Shown piece by piece: positions 39,267 to 47,782 of a stretch of 47,782 bases of DNA; position 1 is the stretch's first letter; each line of letters starts with the position of its first letter. The notes under the pieces were generated by a model. It was not told the DNA's origin and made no database searches. It saw only the letters and a list, made by a program, of their open reading frames with translations. The position numbers were made by a program, and so were the translations under genes. This DNA is from an uncultured Eubacteriales bacterium (GTDB taxonomy: Bacteria; Bacillota; Clostridia; Oscillospirales; CAG-382): the NCBI GenBank assembly GCA_934446095.1, contig CAKSDR010000007.1, forward strand, positions 1 through 47,782. The letters run 5' to 3'.

Positions 39267-40481
39267 TTATTGTTTCATGAGATATGGCATTTCGCAAAGC
39301 ATGTTTTCAACAAATATTCCGTATCCTCTTTTGGGGTTATTCACAAGCACATGAGTAACGGCTCCCACAAGTTTCCCGTTTTGTATAACCGGGCTGCCGC
39401 TCATACCCTGCACTATTCCCCCTGTTTTTGAAAGCAATTTTTCATCGTTTACTTCAAGTATGAAATTTTTTGTATTTTCTTCACCGGTATATATTTTTAC
39501 AATATTTACCGCATATTTTTCTATTCCGTTTCCATCTACATTGCAATATATTTCGGCAGGACCTTCCGTCATATCTTCTCTTGTGCCGACAGGCAAAGCT
39601 TCGCTTATGGAATTGATCTTTACGTCCATAACTCCGTAAACACCACACTCCGTATTCCCGATAAGGCTGCCTCTTTTAAGCGTTCCGAAATCACCTTTAA
39701 GTTCGCCGGGTCTTCCGTCGCGGCCTTTTATTACGTCAGTAAGATTTACGTCCACAATAACACCGCGCAAAAGCGGCATTAAAGTTTCGGTGTCGGAATC
39801 GCATATCCCGTGTCCAAGTCCGGCAAAAGAATTGTTTGAAGGATTGTAAAAAGTTATCGTTCCGATTCCTGCGGTACTGTCACGCACCCAAAGTCCTGTT
39901 TTATACTTTTTATCGGCAAGCGACATCAGCGGCAAAAGTTTTGTTTTATATGCCTTGCCGTCCCTTGTGAAATCTATTGTCAGTTCCTTTCCGGAACATT
40001 CTTCTATAATGCTTTTAAGATCTTCCGCCGTGTTTATTTCAGTTCCGTTTACATTCGTTATAATATCGGCTTTTCTAAGACCGGCTCTTCCTGCCGGACT
40101 TATTATTCCGTCATAAGATTCCACCTCGGACATTCCGACTATAATAACGCCTTTTGTAAAAAACTTTACTCCGAAAACGTCACCGCTCGGGACAAGTTTT
40201 AAATTATCGCTTACTTTTATTTTTATATTTTTTGACGGTATAACTCCCAGCAGTTTCGCCGTTGCTCCGCAGTCCTCATACGGCTGCACTACCTGCGCCG
40301 TTACCTTGTCGGCATCTGAAGATACGTTTTTAACGATATCCTGTCTTGAGATAACTGTTCTGTCGGGTATTGCGTAATCGACCGAACCTAAAACTATCGC
40401 ACATAAAATGCCGAATATTAATAATGTACGAAATTTTACGCTACGGCCTGCTTTTGATTTTTCAGTTCTTCTTAATAGCAT
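39267..40481 (-). CDS. spoIVB: Stage IV sporulation protein B (SpoIVB), S55 serine peptidase
   Basis: SpoIVB is secreted from the forespore and triggers sigma-K activation by cutting SpoIVFA. I place the start at ATG 40481 (MLLRRTEKSK), giving 404 residues; longer in-frame versions lack a hydrophobic start. A signal-anchor follows at about 17-37. A PDZ domain lies at about 120-185 (GIISPAGRAGLRKADIITNVNGTEINTAEDLKSII). The S55 peptidase has GLGHGICDSDT (catalytic His) and GGIVQGMSGSPVIQNGKLVGAVTHVLVNNP (nucleophile Ser). spo0A, its usual downstream partner in Bacilli and Clostridia, is not here: the gene runs tail-to-tail into vanY. Confidence 0.95.
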   Translation of the reverse strand: MLLRRTEKSKAGRSVKFRTLLIFGILCAIVLGSVDYAIPDRTVISRQDIVKNVSSDADKVTAQVVQPYEDCGATAKLLGVIPSKNIKIKVSDNLKLVPSGDVFGVKFFTKGVIIVGMSEVESYDGIISPAGRAGLRKADIITNVNGTEINTAEDLKSIIEECSGKELTIDFTRDGKAYKTKLLPLMSLADKKYKTGLWVRDSTAGIGTITFYNPSNNSFAGLGHGICDSDTETLMPLLRGVIVDVNLTDVIKGRDGRPGELKGDFGTLKRGSLIGNTECGVYGVMDVKINSISEALPVGTREDMTEGPAEIYCNVDGNGIEKYAVNIVKIYTGEENTKNFILEVNDEKLLSKTGGIVQGMSGSPVIQNGKLVGAVTHVLVNNPKRGYGIFVENMLCEMPYLMKQ

Positions 40482-40608
40482 AAGCCACCCACAATTTCCA
40501 AAAATTTTATATACGGAACTTTGATTTTTCAATTTTCCGTACAGTTTTAATATTTGTTTTATAATTAACAATATGTATTGAAAAATTTATATTTATGGGG
40601 TGTTTTTT

Positions 40609-40959
40609 TTGAAAATTGCAATAATAGGTTCCCGAAAAATATATAATCCTGACAAAATTTACAATCTGATTAAGGAAAATATTCCGTCAAACTGTTCCGA
40701 AATAGTTTCGGGCGGTGCCGCCGGAATAGATACGCTTGCCGAAAAATACGCGGATGAAGTCGGCATCAGAAAAAAAATAATTTTGCCGGATTACAAAAAA
40801 TATGGAAGAAGCGCACCTTTGATACGAAATAAGGAAATTATTGAATATGCGGATATCGTTTACGCTTTCTGGGATATTAATTCAAGAGGCACCGCAAATT
40901 CTCTGCAGCACTGCATTGAATCCGGAACGCCAATGAAGGTTTTTTCAATAAAAAAATAA
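40609..40959 (+). CDS. SLOG-superfamily protein, DUF2493/YspA-like
   Basis: A 116-residue protein with a single Rossmann-like domain. It starts at TTG 40609 (LKIAIIGSRKI), with GGGGTG 6 nt upstream; a GTG at 40600 overlaps that site. Features are IIGSRKI, the SLOG glycine signature EIVSGGAAGIDTLAEKYA at about residues 34-51, SAPLIRNKEIIEYADIVYAFWD and SRGTANSLQHCIESGTPMKVF. Such domains bind nucleotide-related ligands; the DprA core belongs to the same superfamily. The biological role of this small stand-alone group is unknown. No conserved partner lies beside it: spoIVB is divergent and the ATPase 97 bp downstream has its own promoter. Confidence 0.82.
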   Translation: MKIAIIGSRKIYNPDKIYNLIKENIPSNCSEIVSGGAAGIDTLAEKYADEVGIRKKIILPDYKKYGRSAPLIRNKEIIEYADIVYAFWDINSRGTANSLQHCIESGTPMKVFSIKK

Positions 40960-40965
40960 TTTTTA

Positions 40966-40994
40966 TTGATTTTTTATTATTATTTACATATAAT
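40966..40994 (+). promoter_or_regulatory. Promoter of the Mrp-family ATPase gene
   Basis: TTGATT (40966-40971) and TATAAT (40989-40994) are 17 bp apart, giving a transcript start near 41001 and a leader of about 55 nt with AAAGGGG before the start codon. Confidence 0.65.
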
Positions 40995-41055
40995 AAGTTT
41001 TAAATTCAACTGTTTTTTAATTTAAATTTTTATTTTTATAAAAGGGGTTTTTATA

Positions 41056-41877
41056 ATGGAAGAATGCACGCACAACTGTGAAACCTGTTCCTCGGGCTGC
41101 TCTGAAAAAAGCGCTGCAGGCAATAGTTTTTTGGAAAGCACAAACGAACTTTCAAACGTTAAAAAAATAATTGCTGTTGTAAGCGGAAAAGGCGGCGTCG
41201 GAAAATCTCTCGTGACATCAATGCTCGCCGTATGTTCAAACAAAAAAGGCCTTAAAACAGCCATTATCGACGCGGATATAACAGGTCCCTCGATTCCTGC
41301 GGTTTTCGGTCTTAAGGAAAAGGCAACAGGCGATGAAAATTATATTTTTCCGGTAAAGTCAAAAACCGGCATAGATATCATGTCCGTAAATCTTCTCCTC
41401 GAAAACGACACCGATCCCGTTATATGGAGAGGTCCGGTCATTGCCGGAACGGTAAAGCAGTTCTACACAAACGTTGTATGGAACGATATCGACTGCATGT
41501 TTATCGACTGTCCTCCCGGCACCGGTGATGTTCCTCTTACAATCTTCCAGTCGATTCCCGTCGACGGAATAGTTGTTGTAACTTCTCCTCAGGATCTCGT
41601 TTCGATGATCGTAAAAAAAGCCGTTAAAATGGCTGAAATGATGAACATTCCGATTCTCGGCATTGTTGAAAATATGTCATATTTCACCTGTCCCGGATGC
41701 GGCGAAAAACATTCCGTTTTCGGAAATGGCGATATTGACGGCATCGCGAAATCTTTCGGAATTAAAAATATCGCAAAACTTCCGATTGATCCGAAAATTG
41801 CACGCCTTGCGGACAGCGGAAATATTGAATCCGTACCGACCGAAGATATATGTGCCTTTGCCGACGCAATTCTATAA
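41056..41877 (+). CDS. Mrp/NBP35-family P-loop ATPase, iron-sulfur carrier
   Basis: A 273-residue ATPase of the Mrp/ApbC/NBP35 group, which bind and hand over iron-sulfur clusters. The N-terminus carries a cysteine cluster C4-x3-C8-x2-C11-x3-C15 (CTHNCETCSSGC), resembling the extra cluster-binding tail of NBP35-type proteins. The deviant Walker A GKGGVGKS lies near residues 45-52. Then come IDADITGPSIPAVFGL, FIDCPPGTGDVPLTIFQS and the C-terminal bridging CPGCG that holds a cluster between two subunits. No DUF59 (MIP18-like) domain precedes the ATPase. The name Mrp is used broadly in annotation; substrate proteins are unknown. Confidence 0.93.
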   Translation: MEECTHNCETCSSGCSEKSAAGNSFLESTNELSNVKKIIAVVSGKGGVGKSLVTSMLAVCSNKKGLKTAIIDADITGPSIPAVFGLKEKATGDENYIFPVKSKTGIDIMSVNLLLENDTDPVIWRGPVIAGTVKQFYTNVVWNDIDCMFIDCPPGTGDVPLTIFQSIPVDGIVVVTSPQDLVSMIVKKAVKMAEMMNIPILGIVENMSYFTCPGCGEKHSVFGNGDIDGIAKSFGIKNIAKLPIDPKIARLADSGNIESVPTEDICAFADAIL

Positions 41878-41922
41878 CATTCAGGGCACTTTTTACTTTA
41901 TCCGATTTTTTTCGCAATTATA

Positions 41923-41951
41923 TTTACAAAAAGACTTTTTTGCTGTATAAT
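41923..41951 (+). promoter_or_regulatory. Promoter of prfB
   Basis: TTTACA (41923-41928) and TATAAT (41946-41951) are 17 bp apart. The predicted start near 41958 leaves a leader of about 40 nt to the TTG start codon, which rules out initiation at the in-frame TTG at 41960. Confidence 0.65.
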
Positions 41952-41998
41952 TAAAATAATTGGAAAATTTATCTCAACTTACCGGAAGGAGTATTTTT

Positions 41999-43114
41999 TT
42001 GATACTACAACTTGAAGAAGCAAAACTTTCTTTAAACGCTTTGATCGAGCAAATATCCGAACTTGAAAAAACGCTTGATATAAAAAACCTTGCAGAAAAA
42101 GCAAAAGAACTTGAAGAAGAAACCTGCAAAGAGGGTTTTTGGGACAACTCCGAAAATACTCAGCATGTACTTACTTCTCTCAAAAACGCAAAGCAGACAA
42201 TAGATGATTTTACATCGCTGAAAGACAGCGCGGCGTCTTTGTCGTCGCTGATAGACCTTGCAAATGAAGAAAACGACGAAAGTTTTACCGAAGAAATTCT
42301 TTCGGAACTGTCAAAAATCCGCAAGGAATATTCAAAGCAAAATATTCAGGCCCTTCTCTCGGGCGAATATGACAGAAACAACGCAATACTTTCAATCCAT
42401 CCCGGAGCCGGAGGCACCGAGGCGCAGGACTGGGCGGAAATGCTTTACAGAATGTATTGCCGCTGGGCCGAAAAAAGAGGTTTCAAAGTTAAACTTCTTG
42501 ATTATCTAGACGGAGAAGAAGCCGGCATCAAAAGCGTTACTGTCCTTATCGAAGGTCAGTATGCCTACGGATACTTAAAAAGCGAAAACGGCGTTCACAG
42601 GCTTGTCCGCGTATCTCCGTTCGACGCATCGGGAAGAAGACATACTTCTTTTTCATCGGTAGAAATACTTCCGGAACTTGACGATAATACAGATATCGAA
42701 ATAAAAGATGAGGACATCGAAATTACAGCCCACCGTTCAAGCGGCGCCGGAGGACAGCACATAAACAAAACCGATTCCGCTATCCGCATTGTCCACAAGC
42801 CAACCGGAATTGTTGTCGGATGTCAGACCGAAAGAAGTCAGCTTCAGAACAAGGAAACCGCGCTAAAAATGCTTAAAGCAAAACTTGTAGAAATAAAAGA
42901 ACGCGAAAATTTGGATAAAATCGAAGACATAAAAGGTGAAAAAGCAAACATTGAATGGGGCTCGCAGATACGTTCGTATGTATTTATGCCATACACGCTT
43001 GTAAAAGACAACAGAACCGGCTATGAAGACGGAAATATTTCCGCCGTTATGGACGGAGATCTTGACGAATTTATGAACGCTTATCTCAAGGCAAAAGGAA
43101 ATTATAAAAAATAA
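41999..43114 (+). CDS. prfB: Peptide chain release factor 2, frameshift-free
   Basis: RF2 releases polypeptides at UGA and UAA codons. The start is a TTG at 41999, preceded by AAGGAG 7 nt upstream, and gives 371 residues. Domains: helical N-terminal domain, then the recognition motif SPF (206-208), which is specific for RF2, and the catalytic loop GGQ (251-253) in SGAGGQHINKTDSA. In many bacteria codons 25-26 of prfB are CTT-TGA with a programmed +1 shift that autoregulates synthesis. Here codons 26-27 read CTT-GAT in frame, at the same place in the protein (EKTLDIKNL). So the gene is read straight through. Confidence 0.96.
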   Translation: MILQLEEAKLSLNALIEQISELEKTLDIKNLAEKAKELEEETCKEGFWDNSENTQHVLTSLKNAKQTIDDFTSLKDSAASLSSLIDLANEENDESFTEEILSELSKIRKEYSKQNIQALLSGEYDRNNAILSIHPGAGGTEAQDWAEMLYRMYCRWAEKRGFKVKLLDYLDGEEAGIKSVTVLIEGQYAYGYLKSENGVHRLVRVSPFDASGRRHTSFSSVEILPELDDNTDIEIKDEDIEITAHRSSGAGGQHINKTDSAIRIVHKPTGIVVGCQTERSQLQNKETALKMLKAKLVEIKERENLDKIEDIKGEKANIEWGSQIRSYVFMPYTLVKDNRTGYEDGNISAVMDGDLDEFMNAYLKAKGNYKK

Positions 43115-43155
43115 ATTTATTATACTGATATTTAAAGCCCGGGAGGTAAAAAATA

Positions 43156-43692
43156 ATGTCAGACAAAAAAAGAAAATTTGATATCGACTTATCACTGCTT
43201 TCCAACGCCATTGCTTTTACGGTCCTGTTCTTTTCTATGTTTAAAAGCAACAAGAAAGTATCAAAATTTATTTTTGCCATAGCATCTTTATGTTCGCTTA
43301 TAGGGCTGTCCGCAGCGGCATCAAAACAGGACAGCACCCGCAAAACACTTGAAAAAATTCAAAATGGATTAAAAAATGACATCCCTAAAAAAATCAACGC
43401 CGTAAAGAAAACTGCCTCCTTGAAAAAGCCCGCAGTTTCTCAGGAAAACAAAAAGCCGGTATCGGACTCTGACATTGAAAAAATGACCGAAGAAGAACTT
43501 GAAAATGCTTCTCCTTTATTTGACGCAAAGTCGGAGTTGTCAATGGAGATTGACAGTCTTAAAAACATTGCAAGTCTTGAAGAAACCGTAAATGACAGCT
43601 GCTTTAAAGACGAAGATATTTTAGGAGATATCGACATTTCGGAAGAAGATCTTTCGGGAATCGAAAAAGAATTGAAAAAATTTGATTTTTAA
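43156..43692 (+). CDS. Uncharacterised membrane protein with acidic tail
   Basis: I do not recognise this 178-residue protein. The start has GGGAGG 9 nt upstream. Two adjoining hydrophobic segments at about 14-31 (LLSNAIAFTVLFFSMF) and 37-56 (KFIFAIASLCSLIGLSAAAS) form a hairpin in the membrane. A basic stretch (residues 60-105, Lys-rich) follows, then a strongly acidic, helical C-terminal half rich in Glu/Asp/Ser/Leu (KMTEEELENASPLF, EEDLSGIEKELKKFDF). With short ends on the N-side, the tail is most likely cytoplasmic. It lies 41 bp behind prfB and 5 bp before the lipoprotein gene, so co-transcription of the three is likely. Confidence 0.75.
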   Translation: MSDKKRKFDIDLSLLSNAIAFTVLFFSMFKSNKKVSKFIFAIASLCSLIGLSAAASKQDSTRKTLEKIQNGLKNDIPKKINAVKKTASLKKPAVSQENKKPVSDSDIEKMTEEELENASPLFDAKSELSMEIDSLKNIASLEETVNDSCFKDEDILGDIDISEEDLSGIEKELKKFDF

Positions 43693-43697
43693 AGGTT

Positions 43698-44165
43698 GTG
43701 ATTATTATAAAAAGGAAAATTATATCTTTTTTGTGCCTTGTGCTCGCTTGCGTTTTCATTTGTTCATGCACAAGCAAAAAGGTTGAAATAACCGACAAAA
43801 AGTTATTTTACGCAGCATATCCGTTTGAACTCGAAGATATGCAGTTTTCAAAAAGTTACACGTACGGAACCGAAGGAACGTCGGGACAACCGGTTTTATG
43901 CATGTGTTCAAAAGAAATTACCGACGTTAACATCATAGGCATAAACTCTGACAGCAACGGAACTCTTTCTGCGGGCGACAGTCTTTATTCTATAGAAAGC
44001 CTTCTTCCAGGAGAAGTTATCGCGCTCAATATTCTCGTCCCCGAAACAACTCCCAACTGCGGCGTAAGTTTTAAAGACGGCGACGGCAAAGAATACTGCT
44101 ATGCAATATCTCAAAACGGAAAAACAGGCGGAATCGTTCTTATTGATCTAAATAATAAAAAATAA
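43698..44165 (+). CDS. Uncharacterised lipoprotein
   Basis: A 155-residue protein of unknown function. It has a lipoprotein signal: IIIKRKIISFLCLVLACVFICSC, with ICSC as probable lipobox and cysteine 24 as the lipidated residue. The mature part is a small beta-rich domain (LLPGEVIALNILVPETTPNCGVSFKDGDGKEYCYAISQNGKTGGIVLIDL). I use GTG 43698 as start; AAAGG ends only 2 nt upstream, which is unusually close. The two ATT codons that follow (43701 and 43704) are at better distance but non-canonical, so the exact start is uncertain. It is 5 bp behind the membrane protein gene. Confidence 0.78.
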   Translation: MIIIKRKIISFLCLVLACVFICSCTSKKVEITDKKLFYAAYPFELEDMQFSKSYTYGTEGTSGQPVLCMCSKEITDVNIIGINSDSNGTLSAGDSLYSIESLLPGEVIALNILVPETTPNCGVSFKDGDGKEYCYAISQNGKTGGIVLIDLNNKK

Positions 44166-44172
44166 TGCTCAA

Positions 44173-44202
44173 AATGACACGTTTTTCAGCGTGTCATTTT
44201 TT
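44173..44202 (+). terminator. Terminator of the prfB-lipoprotein transcript
   Basis: AATGACACG (44173-44181) pairs with CGTGTCATT (44190-44198) around an 8-nt loop and is followed by a T-run. It separates this unit from rpoB. Confidence 0.85.
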
Positions 44203-44308
44203 ATTATTATTTTATTAATAAATTATTTATTTTTTCACTCATACGGCAAAAAATTTCAAATATTTTCGATTTTTTATTGATTTTTTTCTTTTTTAAGCGA
44301 AAACATTA

Positions 44309-44337
44309 TTGACAAAATATGTATTTAATGATAATAT
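44309..44337 (+). promoter_or_regulatory. rpoB promoter
   Basis: A perfect -35 TTGACA (44309-44314) precedes a -10-like TAATAT (44332-44337) at 17 bp; a full TATAAT (44335-44340) overlaps it but at 20 bp. A second TATAAT lies at 44350-44355. The leader is about 95 nt. No ribosomal protein gene precedes rpoB, so this promoter must drive it. Confidence 0.6.
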
Positions 44338-44437
44338 AATATATTGCATTATAATCGGTTAGTATTATGTTTTTGTTAACAGACAAGTCCATTTTACCCG
44401 ATAAAATACCGGAAATTTGAATGGAGTGATTGCTTAA

Positions 44438-47782
<3,345 letters not shown>

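Noticed and set aside
40505..40545. Hairpin TACGGAA ... TTCCGTA between spoIVB and the SLOG gene as a terminator
   Set aside because: No T-run follows on either strand, and both flanking genes start rather than end here. It may overlap the spoIVB promoter, but I could not match sigma-F or sigma-G elements with confidence.
41960..42001. Upstream TTG start for prfB adding 13 residues
   Set aside because: It coincides with the predicted transcription start, has no ribosome binding site, and the added residues include the ribosome binding site of the TTG at 41999.

Overview
The window is a dense, AT-rich chromosomal segment from an endospore-forming member of the Firmicutes, most likely an uncultured, possibly gut-associated, Clostridia species. 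The evidence is spoIIE and spoIVB, a ctsR-mcsA-mcsB-clpC operon, the rnc/smc/ftsY and topA/dprA neighbourhoods, purine-rich ribosome binding sites, and many sigma-A type promoters (TTGACA-17-TATAAT). Nothing resembling a complete prophage, plasmid, insertion sequence or CRISPR array is visible, and I see no rRNA or tRNA gene.

Layout. 1-1.8 kb: an orphan minus-strand gene of an uncharacterised family, driven by a perfect consensus promoter. 1.9-6.2 kb (plus strand): a DMT-family transporter, then a class B penicillin-binding protein paired with a DUF3810-type membrane metalloprotease. 6.2-9.3 kb (minus): a lone holin-like gene whose promoter contains a LexA/SOS-type palindrome, and spoIIE behind a Spo0A-type promoter with a 21-bp spacer. 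9.5-28.1 kb (minus): a long housekeeping run in transcription order trmH/spoU - dprA - topA - plsX - rnc - radical SAM (Elp3-like) - smc - ftsY - rdgB - yhbY - nadD/yqeK fusion - LCP ligase - rsfS - leuS, then rpsU from its own promoter. 28.3-33.0 kb (plus): ispD-ispF, secG, trkA-trkH. 33.1-37.6 kb (minus): ctsR-mcsA-mcsB-clpC with three CtsR boxes around its promoter, then a 59-residue unknown gene. 38.0-47.8 kb: vanY-like carboxypeptidase (plus), spoIVB (minus), then plus-strand SLOG-domain protein, Mrp-type P-loop ATPase, prfB without a frameshift site, a small membrane protein, a lipoprotein and the first 1115 codons of rpoB, which runs off the window end.

How the genes work together. Much of the window is core information processing and envelope biogenesis: replication/segregation and competence (smc, topA, dprA), secretion (ftsY, secG), translation (leuS, rsfS, yhbY, rpsU, prfB, rRNA methylation), NAD, isoprenoid and phospholipid synthesis, and potassium uptake. 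A heat-shock proteolysis operon and two sporulation genes sit beside them. The most notable signals not explained by gene content alone are regulatory: the SOS-box holin promoter, the Spo0A-type spoIIE promoter, the triple CtsR operator, and a trmH/spoU gene whose conserved N-terminus lies upstream of any canonical start codon. All functional calls rest on reading motifs and gene order by eye; no database search was run.
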